Positions 1-15,300 of a stretch of 64,000 bases of DNA are shown piece by piece; position 1 is the stretch's first letter, and each line of letters starts with the position of its first letter. Position numbers and translations under genes: made by a program. The notes beneath the pieces were generated by a model, which saw nothing but the letters and a program-made list of their open reading frames with translations, was not told the DNA's origin and did no database searches. The DNA lies in the NCBI RefSeq assembly GCF_932526225.1, contig NC_064042.1, positions 14,209,040 to 14,273,039 of the forward strand. The letters are read 5' to 3'. Source of the stretch: Nematostella vectensis (lineage: Eukaryota > Cnidaria > Anthozoa > Actiniaria > Edwardsiidae).

Positions 1-1095
1 AAATATATCTCCTTTCATGCATTACATATTGGTGCACCCACCCTTTACCATATAGTGGCCTTGTTGTTGGTGGCCTACTCCAAAAAGAATGCAATGAAGA
101 AAAAACAAATAGATTTTGGAAGCAAATCCTAAAAAAAACATCTAAGGCATCACTGACAGTGCTAAAATGCTAACTTCTAATTTCAAACCAAACCCTTTCA
201 TTGATCTATGTTTGGGGAAGAGAGGAAGCAAAGAATATCAATTGACTAAAAAATAGTCGACAGGAGAGGAGATATAAGGGGAATTGACTCAACTTGAAAG
301 GTTTGTTGAAAAAAATATAACAGTTATGAAAATAATTTGAATTAGCATTTCTTGACATTTCCCCTTTCCCATTATCTTAACCCTTTCACCACCACAGGCC
401 TCTAAAGAGGCCATGTCTATGCTATCCAAGCTATGTGAACATAATTCTATTATTGAAAAAGAACAAGGTTGTTGCTAGTGTTATAAAGTTTAAGTATCTT
501 GCCCTAAAAAACCCTTCCCCTTAATAAAAGTTCCATTAATGTACATTTGTAAAGCTACATTCTGACAAGCTTTGTCCTTGCGAAGAACAAGTAATGGATG
601 AAACAGGATTTCAAAGATAGATTATAGTGTCAGACACAATTTTAGATAAGATGCAAAACTGAAGTTTTAATGTACCATTTTATGTGGCGATTTTCCATCC
701 TCATGGGAATTAATATCTACAAATATACATCCAGTAATGCATTATATTTTTGTGTTTTTAGAAACCCTGGATCCAACCATTCCAATGAAATAAATCTAAA
801 CCTTTAAAATAAATGTAATGGAAAAGAGACTTGGAAAGGAAATCCTAAAAAGAAGATAAAAGTGAAAATACTAAATGAAAATTTCTAATTTAAAAATCAA
901 ATCTGTTCATTAATTTATTTTTGGTGTAGAGGGGAAATAACAAAGAGCATCAATTGCATAAAAAATAGTCAACAGGGAGAAGGAAAAGGAAGAAATATGA
1001 CCTTTCTTTAAATGTTTGAAAATATAATAACAATAATGTGATAATTATATTCAGTACTTTCCTCAAATATCCCCTTTCCCATTCTCTTTAGGTTG
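1..1095. repeat. Diverged direct duplication, about 720-bp spacing
   Basis: Two AT-rich blocks, about 1-400 and 735-1095, align over most of their length. Shared landmarks in the same order are an AATCCTAAAAA start, CTTCTAATTT, a CATTGATCTATGTTTGG-like stretch, AAAAAATAGTCGACAGG against AAAAAATAGTCAACAGG, and CCCCTTTCCCATT at the end. It lies upstream of the ABCC4-like exons, probably in an intron. No coding exon was recognised in 1-3449, although earlier transmembrane exons of the transporter should lie upstream. Confidence 0.6.
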
Positions 1096-1427
1096 ATGGA
1101 AAACTGTTTTCGTTACAGATTTATTATTTAAAAAGCAAAAGTTTGTTTTTAGTTGAGTGTGTACCTATTGAGTGTGTACTGCTGAAACACATAGTAATGC
1201 CCTAGTCATTTGAGCCCCCTCCTTTATGGTTCTGGGGAGGTCAGGGGTTAATGTGATCTTTAGCATTCATCTTGGCCCTCAGGTAGTCCCTGGTTCATAA
1301 CTGCTTCATAAAAGAGTGACTTTCTTTCAAAACAATCTTTTCATCAAGACATTTATAATCTGACTAATTTCCACAACTATTTGAAAAAAAAATAAAATAA
1401 ACATTATACCACATTTCTATACCTATG

Positions 1428-1470
1428 GAGCTCCGCGCGCGGCCTGCGGCCGCGCTGGCTCCGCTATAAT
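1428..1470. repeat. GC-rich palindromic island in AT-rich DNA
   Basis: A short all-G/C stretch with the inverted core GCGCGGCCTGCGGCCGCGC, flanked on both sides by CTCCGC/GCTCCGC-type words, sits in otherwise AT-rich sequence. GGCTCCGCG recurs near 1750. It may be a foldback tip or a mobile-element relic. No function can be assigned. Confidence 0.4.
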
Positions 1471-1797
1471 GTATGGTGTCAATGTAAAGAGTTTTAAAAA
1501 CATTTTGAAAACATCCTCCCTTGAAGCTTTCCTAAAAAAATATATACAAGCTATTTAAAAATATGTTCTGCTATAAAAAAATACCATGGGAATCGTCAAA
1601 TTTCGACTAAATGTTGGAAAATGTGAATAACAAGATAACAATATAATAATTATTGCAAATAATTATAAGCAGTGATTGGTCTTACTGTCATTCGCTATTT
1701 GCACTGACAAAGTTTATTGAAATAAGTGTATGGCTCAAATTGAATGCATGCTGGCTCCGCGTTTAGGCGGTGCCTAAATCTATATATTATCTTGATT

Positions 1798-1945
1798 GTA
1801 CCGTTTCGTGCGTCGTTCGTGATGTTTCATATCTCAATCGGAAGGTGTCGGGCCTCTATCGTACCTGATCATATATAGATTGAAGCGTCGCGTACCACAT
1901 CCGTGATGTTTCGTTTCTCGATCGGAAGGTGTCGTGCCTCGATCA
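1798..1945. repeat. Two-copy tandem repeat, about 84 bp
   Basis: CGTGATGTTTC followed by ATCTCAATCGGAAGGTGTCG recurs 84 bp later as CGTGATGTTTC, TTTCTCGATCGGAAGGTGTCG. The copies have diverged by scattered substitutions. Confidence 0.65.
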
Positions 1946-2645
1946 TATTAGCATCTGTTTATTTCGATTAAGTTCGTTATATTTGGGAGTTCAAACTGTA
2001 GATTTCGACTTAGAGTAGCAGTAATTTGTGTTCGACAGTGTTTCTGCTCACCTTGAAAGTCTGGACACTAACGTATTAGATCACCACAGGTTTCCCGCGC
2101 CCTCATCCTAACCCTAGCCCAACTCTATAAGATAATCTAGAAAAAAACACAGCAATTTAAAAATTAGAACCCGAGGCCGGTTGTACTATTACTCATTCGT
2201 ATATACTTGGCGGGAAATTCATAAGAACGCGCGCTCTGATTGGTTCGCTAATCTCGGAATAATGGGACTGTATTCACCGCTAAAACTCGGAATAATGAAT
2301 CGATATGTTAAAATTGCCGTACAAAAACTTGCTTTAAGCCGAAATGATTTTCAACGCGCGCATTTTGACTAAATTAGTCACAATAATGTTGGTCAAAATT
2401 CGTATATTGTCTTCATTGGAGTTTCTGTATTTCGTGGTGGTTTAAAGCATTGTGTGGAAAAAACAGAATGGATTTGGTGCCCTTAATGTTCAAAGCGAGC
2501 AAAATCTTCAAAAAGATACGAACATCAACAACTCTCAGAATCGATACCTCTTTACTCGCGACCATTAAGGTAAACAAAGTTGGAAATTCGATAAAATAAT
2601 TACAGCAAAATGTGTCTGGTCTAGTCCCCACCAAGTACATACTAA

Positions 2646-2752
2646 AGCAATTATTCTCCTCAGGCTCAGTGAATAGCGGTGGATAGTCCCCTCACCGCTT
2701 CGCGTCCACTATCCACCGCTATTTACTTCGCCTTCGGCGAATAATTGTTAAA
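2646..2752. mobile_element. Foldback MITE-like palindrome
   Basis: The arms AATAGCGGTGGATAGT (2672-2687) and ACTATCCACCGCTATT (2708-2723) are perfect inverted copies separated by 20 bp. Outer arms CAATTATTC and GAATAATTG extend the hairpin to about 105 bp in total. There is no coding capacity. This is the form of a minimal foldback/MITE. A target-site duplication could not be fixed by eye. Confidence 0.6.
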
Positions 2753-2753
2753 T

Positions 2754-2850
2754 ATAGCATGACGCCCAAGATCCAAAAGGCCGACTGTTTTATGATTCAT
2801 TATAGCATGACGCCTAAGGTCCAAAAGGCGGGGAGGTCTAATAGTTTTAG
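2754..2850. repeat. Two-copy 48-bp direct repeat
   Basis: TATAGCATGACGCCCAAG plus ATCCAAAAGGC is repeated 48 bp downstream with a few substitutions (GACGCC at 2761 and 2809). It directly abuts the foldback element. Confidence 0.6.
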
Positions 2851-3449
2851 AATTCACCAACTAGATGATCAAACGTATAAATACATGGCGACGATTGGTC
2901 AGTGGCTGCTCGTGTTGATTGCATTGAGGTGACCATGAATTCAGTGCCACCCTTTTGTCGAACCGAGGAATAAAATACTTGGAGACTTTCTTTAGTTATT
3001 TCTTCTCTGTTTGACTTCCATTCTGCAAAATGTAAACTTACCGTAAACAAACACGATAAAAATGTTACATCTCTCGGGGATTTCTCGCCAAAAGTTGAAA
3101 AACGTGAAATCATTACAAGAATTAATCGGCGTTTTCAGTTCTTTTTTTACCGTTGAAAATCCCCATTTCAAATCTGGTTGCTTTTTTTGTTTTTTTTCTG
3201 GGATAGCATTACCGCTAGAAAGTTGTCTCTAACTTCGGCAAATCGCGATTCAGCCGCCATTATATCTAGCATTTTGCTACTCACCGTCTATAACTAATAT
3301 ACCATTAGTAGCTCCGCCAATCAGAATGCAGGATTTCTTTACGTGCTTGCCACTTCTTCCTTTCTCGTAAGTGGACAATCCACATAATCGATCATATGAT
3401 CGGGATTTGCCTTCACGTTTTGTTTACGTGATTGCCGCGTGTTTTCCAG

Positions 3450-7733
<4,284 letters not shown>

Positions 7734-7785
7734 GAAAATGGGTCGCAGCTCAAGCCATCACAATGAGAAGGAACGTTTAATCGCA

Positions 7786-8365
7786 ATACATGCCATTAGC
7801 TTGGGAAGGAAGGAACATTAAGTTTCATTTTACCCCATTAGGAGAAGGAAGGATCGTAGAGTCGCACTTCATCCAATTAGGAGAAGGAAGGATCGTTGAG
7901 TCGCACATCACCCCATTAGAAGAAGGAAGGATCGTTGTGTCCCACTTCATCCAATTAGGAGAAGGAAGGATCGTAGAGTCGCATTTCATCCAATTAGGAG
8001 AAGGAAGGATCGTTGAGTCGTACTTCATGCCATGTGGAGAAGGAAGGGTCGTTGAGTCGCACTTCACCCCATTAGGAGAAGGAAGGATCGTGGAGTCGCA
8101 CTTCACCCCATTATAAGGGAGGATCGTTGAGTCGCACTTCATCCCATTAGAAGAAAGGATCGTTGAGTCGCACTTCATGCCATTAGGAGAAGGAGGGATC
8201 GTTGAGTCACACTTCATGCCATTAGAATTAAGGATCGTAGAGTCGCACTTCGTGTCATTAGAAGGAAAAAACGTTAAGTCTCACCATATGCCATTACCAG
8301 AAGGAAGCAACGTTAAGTCGTACCATATGCCATTAGCAGAAGGAAGGCGCAAAATATGCCATTAA
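7786..8365. repeat. 39-bp minisatellite just after the ABCC4-like stop codon
   Basis: About 14 copies of a 39-bp unit with core GGAGAAGGAAGGATCGT plus GAGTCGCACTTCA start about 50 bp past the stop codon. Because 39 is a multiple of three, both strands stay open for over 100 codons (GEGRIVESHF-type and CDSTILPSPN-type repeats). These are not taken as genes: they have no non-repeat sequence, start context or splice context. The array probably lies in the 3' UTR or just beyond it. Confidence 0.85.
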
Positions 8366-9514
8366 GCGTGGGAAAAAGAAACGTTTAGTCTCAAGCGTTT
8401 CAGAAACTTTCCATAAGGACAGACGTAATCTGCACAAAGTGCTTTGTGCAACTGAAAAAGAAAACTGTTGGTAATTTTTATAAGCGACTGTGAAACCTGT
8501 AGTCACTTTGTGACAGTCGTTTTAGAAGTTTGTAAGCAAATTTGATGGGTGCATGGATAGGAAACAAAAATATATAATGTATTTTTTCTAGGATTTTTTA
8601 ACAATCTTTAAACAAATGATGAATAATGAATATATAAATGGTTTACTGAGGCTTGTTCAGAGTGGTTGAAAGAGAAATGATTTGTATGTTCTTTTTTTTT
8701 AATATTCTGTAACTTTTTGGAAATCTTGCAAGCCATCATGTCGGTTTTTCCAATATCCCGTGTTGCATCCGTACAAAACCTTTAATGAAACGCAGGCTAC
8801 TACGTGACTTCTAAGAATTAGAAGTTAGTTAGGAAAAGTTTTATAAACAACGGGGAGCATTGCGTGGCATATAGTCAGACTAACATAAGCCTTTATGTAC
8901 TCTGCCCCCCATAGCTGTCGATCGTCTAGATCCTACCATCTAAGAGATTAGTGATGCGCTTGCCCCGGTACTTAGCGTATGTGACGTAGAATCCACTTGT
9001 TCTGAAGCGTGACTTTTTGAAATGATGATATAAAGCTTGTTGTGTTTGCGCGCCGAACTAAGACCCCACGCAAACAATACATTCCGAGCTCTGTGACTCA
9101 AGAAGACGTCCATTGCTAGTCTTTGTTGAAGTTCAAGCTGAAGTGACAAAAAGTTACTGGAAGCAAGTTAAGTCTCTCAGAAATCAACAGGTAGGGACAA
9201 TACGGGTTTCATAATGGTTCAGTTTTATTTGGGAAGTGTCATCGCGCGTACGAACTTACCATTTAGATGCAAGTATATGCATGATTTACCCTTGTTGGTT
9301 TTTCACTATCCTCAAAAGTATTGCAAAATAAGTAATAAATACTTCGTCGTATGAATCAAGGCAGTATATTGAGTCAAATCTGTTACAACTTTTAGATTTT
9401 AGTCTGCTTGTTAAAGATTGTAATGCTTTTGTCACCATACTATAAGATTTATGGGGTGGCTATAATTAACTATTAACTATGAAAGATAATTTTTAAGGTG
9501 TATTTCAAAGCTAT
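8366..9514. other. Intergenic, no gene seen
   Basis: AT-rich sequence without a convincing exon. An AATAAA near 9330 is far from the transporter stop, and no better polyadenylation signal was recognised closer in. Confidence 0.5.
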
Positions 9515-9800
9515 CTGTAGACATCAGACACTCATTCAAAACTAACAGACAATACTCAAAGCTAATGCAATTTTTGGACATCAAACACTCATTTAAAACT
9601 AACAGACAATACTCAAAGCTTATGCAATTTTTGGACATCAAACACTCATTTAAAACTAACAGACAATACTCAAAGCTAATGCAATTTGTGGACATCAAAC
9701 ACTCATTTAAAACTAACAGACAATACTCAAAGCTAATGCAATTTGTGGACATCAAACACTCATTCGAAAACTAACAGACAATACTCAAAACTAATGCTAT
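9515..9800. repeat. 57-bp tandem repeat, about 5 copies
   Basis: The unit has the core CATCAAACACTCATTTAAAA plus CTAACAGACAATACTCAAAG plus CTAATGCAATTT. Copies are nearly identical in the middle and diverge at the ends. The period of 57 (19 codons) leaves both strands open, which explains the long repetitive ORFs there. Not CRISPR: there are no unique spacers. Confidence 0.85.
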
Positions 9801-10072
9801 TTGTGTAGAATAAGTAGACGCCCCATTACCGTGAGCTTTTATAACAACAGCATGGTCCTGGTGTGAGCATACTAACTATGGTGTGCGAGAAAACAAAACA
9901 GATTAGACATTTCTTTATATTTTCGTCATTATATAACTTTGAACATAAAGACAAACCCCCCATTTATAATAGTTTCTAGAAGTGTCTAAACTTGTCTATA
10001 TTTATCCAGTCAGCTTACGTATTTTTTTTACTTCATTTTGTCTTCTGACTGTTTTATTAATATTTTTAACAG

Positions 10073-10102
10073 CCTGATATGGAACTGGAAACTATACGAA
10101 AT
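10073..10102 (+). CDS. Candidate 30-nt microexon upstream of the MyTH4-FERM gene
   Basis: A strong acceptor (AATATTTTTAACAG) and donor (GTAAGTAT) bracket 30 nt that read PDMELETIRN in the phase compatible with the next candidate exon. It contains an ATG and could hold the start codon or be an internal exon of a longer upstream gene. Supported only by splice-site quality and phase. Confidence 0.3.
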
Positions 10103-12144
10103 GTAAGTATGGGTATTATAATAATTAGATAGAGAGCGTCCAAGGCATTCAATTTCGGCGCAAAACAAACTTGAACTATTTGTGCCCGAAGGCTATAATG
10201 ACAAGAGCAAATAATCATGAATCTAGAATAGCCCTTAGCGCTTTCTTTATATTCAAGTGGTCTTTTCTCGTACACTCGCCGACGAATCATGCTCTATTTC
10301 ATAAGCTGTTGACATAACAAAAGGATATCTTCCTCTGTCTAAACTTCTGAATGCCGTTGCATCAGGGTATCTTTCTTTCGTTTTCTATAAAGTATATAGC
10401 TGGAACCGAGAAAAGAGTTTTCAGTTTTCTTTGTCCTCTCCATTTTAAGACGACAAATAATATCACCTAATGTATCGGCTAATACTGTAGGTAGGACACT
10501 GGTAAATCTATTATAGAATAAAAGGCAGGCTGGTAAATCTATGCGACTGATGAACACATTACACTACATACCAAAATATCTGAAATAATTTAAGCGTGAA
10601 GAAACCAATTTAAATCTATAATTACTATTTATTATTATTCACCGAGACCAATGCAGTCCATTAATTTAATCGCTCGTACGGAATGCGTAGTCTGTAAGAT
10701 GCGTTGGACAAACGTTTCTAGAAAACTAGCAAGTTTAAAGGTTTTGCAAATTTTTGCTCAAGGCATAATCCTATTGTATATCTTCACCGTAGCTTCCATG
10801 GATTGTTCTCGCGAGAAATAACTAGAGAATGATTGAATTTAGTTCTGTTTCGCCGATTTCGTAGAATTTTCATATCACGTGTCACGCGTTCTTTGCTTTT
10901 GTTGATCAGTGAAAACAATAAATGACGTTAGCCACCTCCGCAGGCATCTCGAGTGTTTTTTTGGACGCTTTCAGTATTTTATGAGTTGGGCTTCCTTTTG
11001 TAGTATTCGTCAAAGAGAGGAGGCTGAGGGAGAGTTAATTCCGAATTCCGAAAGATGGAAGGGGACCCTTATTCCCTCCCGCCCAGGCTCCTAGGTCGCG
11101 CCATAGTCAGCCCGAAATTGAAAAAACCTTTTCCCAATAAAAGACCTAAAACACTCGAGACGCCTACGCAGAAGGCTAGAATGATGGATATGCAAAACTA
11201 AATTCCTAAGTAATACGTAACAGCTATTCCTTAGAAAGATTCAATATTCCTGGTGTGTTTTATTATCCCTTATCGTTAAGTACGTTGGCCTTGGAATAGC
11301 GAGGAATCAAAGAAAGTTTGAACAGATTATTAGGACCTTGTTTGACTAGATAATTTATCACTACATTTTGTTATTACAAAAGGTTTTGCAACGAGAACAA
11401 ATTTACATATGCACTTTGCTTACCATAGATTGAGTTATTGTTATATACATGAGACGGATCGCGAGGAGTCAATACTTGGAACCCCCTCTAGGACCAGAAC
11501 CCCCTTGGAACCCCCTCTAGGACCTCTAGGACCCTTGTGACAGTGGCAAAGGCCTTTTTACGCAGGTGCCTTTTCGTGGGAGGCATTAAGTTAAATTAAG
11601 ATAAATTAGAATAAAATTAATAAAGAAATGAATTCATAAATGAAATGAATTGAAATGAATTCATTGTTTGACCTACGCCACTGGGAATGCCATATAAAAA
11701 AAGCCAAAATTTCGTATTTTTGCAAACCTGCAAGCTCAATACATTTTAAAGATTGCGAAAGTAAAACAATGAATAGCTGAGGGTAAGAACCCAACAGTAC
11801 AACTCTGTGTGCTTTTTCTCCGCGGATATACGCATTGAACCCGAACCGCTGATGATGCACCTTCGCGACGTTGATAATTGTGTATTCTTCGCTCCGAAGG
11901 TTACATATCTCCGCGAGGGCTACAAATGTATAAACAGCTGACTGGACAAACAGCGAGGCGAATATGACTGCTTTCTTAAAGGGTTAGCTACGTGAATTTA
12001 ATCCAAATTTGATTTTGTGAGACTTTCCCCACAGTGAGGGCTTACAAAAGGCGTAGTGCTCCGCGAGTTACAGAACCATACATGAAATCCCGAAATAAAA
12101 ATGAGGTTAAATGAGGTAAAAATAAAAACCTCCCTCCAATTTAG
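10103..12144. other. Intergenic or intronic, no convincing exon
   Basis: Searched for myosin motor signatures (P-loop GESGAGKT, LEAFGNAKT), IQ motifs and an SH3 and saw none. Near 11478-11535 GGAACCCCCTCTAGGACC occurs twice with partial further copies. Confidence 0.45.
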
Positions 12145-12228
12145 GCTCAGCTGCAACTGCCGGGGGGTCTGCTTCTGCGGTCGCTGCCGGGGCGTCCTTT
12201 GACGGAACAATTTCCAGATCAAGAGGAG
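12145..12228 (+). CDS. Candidate exon immediately upstream of MyTH4 exons
   Basis: An acceptor CCCTCCAATTTAG and a donor GAG|GTAAAA bracket 84 nt, open in the phase of the next exon (reads AQLQLPGG... ...FPDQEE). Another frame is Ser/Ala/Gly-rich. No domain is recognised; it would be linker ahead of MyTH4. Confidence 0.35.
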
Positions 12229-12392
12229 GTAAAAACCTGATAAACTTAAACGTGGTCAACTGAGCAATGTGACCACGGGGAGTAGTCATTCAGCCCTTAA
12301 ATATGGCCTACAAAAGGTCCTGCGTGCATATTGATTAGATAAGAATAAAAATAGATAATGTAATGAAATGATATTGTTTTGGAATTTTACAG

Positions 12393-15300
12393 CACACAGA
12401 ACCACATGACTTGTCTCTGTACAAGTTCATGACTTATGCCAGGAAGAATTTCCAGGGAGAGGCCCCTTGCTGGTTCAAGAAGGGATCACTCCGTGAGCCA
12501 CTACTTCACCATGAAGACAAAATGGAGGCAGAGGTACTAAAAATATCAAACGATTTTTATCCCGATCGAGATGATTAAAATGTGACTTTTTTAGCTGTCA
12601 ACCTCAACATGATTCAATTAATACAAGTATACACTTTGCGTCGAAGGGAGTTGCTCTCTAGCCTTCCTGAACTCCAAGAGCTCGTAGTTAATAAACTCAA
12701 CAAAACCCTGACTATCGGTCAATGCCCATAGGTAGCGTATGTTTTCGTAGGCTATAAGATCCTACGCAAATTCGATGTAAATTTTAGTTATTTCGGCTTG
12801 AAGTGTGATTCGATCAATCCTTCTATAGAAAATGACTAAATTCTGTTTTCAGGGATTGCTGAGTTTTTAAAAGAAGTATTGTCACGCAAATCGTAACCAC
12901 GAATTAAAGATACTCCTTTGTGCCGTAGTAATAGATGGTTAAGGCTAAATGCTGTGATAGCAATTTCCGTTAAGATTTTGACTGAGAGATGCGATTGATT
13001 TTTGTAATGTATTAGTTGAAACGTTTTCAGGCGGCTCTGACTATCTACGTCGCTATTCAACGCTTCATGATCGATTTGCCAGAGCCCAAAGTTGAAGAAC
13101 TCGAGGACAGCCCAAAAGACGTGAGTAGAAATTATAGCGTTTTATGGGACACGCAATTGATCCCCATCCCCCTCCCCACTACCACCACCCCAACCTTCCC
13201 ATTTGCATGAATAATATTAGTCAATCATATTTGAGATTGAAGTGTCATCTGTTTTCAGGACATGATATTTGCCTCGCTGCCACCTTTGAGCATTATGGCT
13301 AAGCCGACGACCAATCTGCGAAAAGTGCGCTTCATCTGCGGTTATGGGCATAACGTCCCGAACCTGAGGTGAAACTTGGCACGACCTTACTTTGCACGAC
13401 CCACGGCACCTCAAACCTTGTGTAACCTAACCTTAGACCTTACCTCACCTTGTGACACCTCACCTTAGACCACATCTTACCTTGTCACACCTTATCTTAG
13501 ACCACATCTTACCTTGTCACACCTCATCTTAGACCACATCTTACCTTGTCACACCTTATCTTAGACCACATCTTACCTTGTCACACCTTATCGTAGACCA
13601 CATCATATCTTGTCACACTTCATCTTAGACCACATCTCACATTGTCACACCTCATCTTAGACCACATCTTACCTTGTCACACCTTATCTTAGACCACATC
13701 TTACCTTGTCACACCTCATCTTAGACCACATCTTACCTTGTCACACCACGTCTAAGACCACACCTTACCTTGTCACACCTCATCTTAGACCACATCTTAC
13801 CTTGTCACACCTCATCTTAGACCACATCTTACCTTGTCACACCTCATCTTAGACCACATCTTACCTTGTCACACCTCATCTTAGACCACATCTTATCTTG
13901 TCAATCCTTATCTTAGACCACATCTTACCTTGCCACACCTCATCTTAGACCACATCTTACCTTGTCACACCTCCTCTTAGACCACATCTTACCTTGTCAC
14001 ACCTCATCTTAGACCACATCTTATCTTGTCACTCCTCATCTTAGACCACATCTTACCCTGTCACTCCTTATCTTAGACCACGTCTAACCTTGTGACACCT
14101 CATCTTAGACCACGTCTAACCTTGCCACACCACGTCTTAGACCCTATCTTACCTTGTCACTCCTCATCTTAGACCACATCTTACCTTGTCACACCTCATC
14201 TTAGACCACATCTTACCTTGTCACACCTCATCTTAGACCACATCTTATCTTGTCACACCTCATCTTAGACCACATCTTACCTTGTCACACCTCATCTTAG
14301 ACCACATCTTATCTTGTCACACCTCATCGTAGACCACATCTTACTTTGTCACACCTCATCTTAGACCACATCTTACATTGTCACACCTCATCTTAGACCA
14401 CATCTTACCTTGTCACAACTCATCTTAGACCACATCTTACCTTGTCACATCTCATCTTAGACCACATCTTACCTTGTCACTCCTTATCTTAGACCACATC
14501 TTATCTTGTCACTCCTCATCTTAGACCACATCTTACCTTGTCACACCTCCTCTTAGACCACATCTTACCTTGTCACACCTCATCTTAGACCACATCTTAC
14601 CTTGTCACTCCTCACCTTAGACCACATCTTACCTTGTGACACCTCACCTTAGACCACATCTTACCTTGTCACACCTTATCTTAGACCACATCTTACATTG
14701 TCACACCTCATCTTAGACAACATCTTACTTTGTCACACCTCATCTTAGACCACATCTTACCTTGTCACTCCTTATCTTAGACCACATCTTACCTTGTCAC
14801 ACCTCATCTTAGGCCACATCTTACCTTGTCACTCCTTATCTTAGACCACATCTTACATTGTCACACCTCATCTTAGACCACTTCTTACCTTGTCACACCT
14901 CATCTTAGACCACATCTTACCTTGTCACACCTCATCTTAGGCCACATCTTACCTTGTCACTCCTTATCTTAGACCACATCATACCTTGTCACACCTCATC
15001 TTAGACCACATCTTATCTTGTCACTCCTCATCTTAGACCACATCTTACCTTGTCACTCCTCATCTTAGACCACATCTTACCTTGTCACACCTCATCTTAG
15101 ACCACATCTTACCTTGTCACTCCTCACCTTAGACCACATCTTACCTTGTGACACCTTACCTTAGACCACATCTTACCTTGTCACACCTTATCTTAGACCA
15201 CATCTTACATTGTCACACCTCATCTTAGACAACATCTTACTTTGTCACACCTCATCTTAGACCACATCTTACCTTGTCACTCCTTATCTTAGACCACATC

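Noticed and set aside
7790-8217. Overlapping repetitive ORFs of over 100 codons on both strands
   Set aside because: They come entirely from the 39-bp minisatellite, whose unit length is a multiple of three. No non-repeat sequence or splice context.
9477-9774. Long ORFs on both strands in the 57-bp repeat; CRISPR-like look
   Set aside because: The unit is 19 codons long and has no unique spacers. Simple tandem repeat in a eukaryote.
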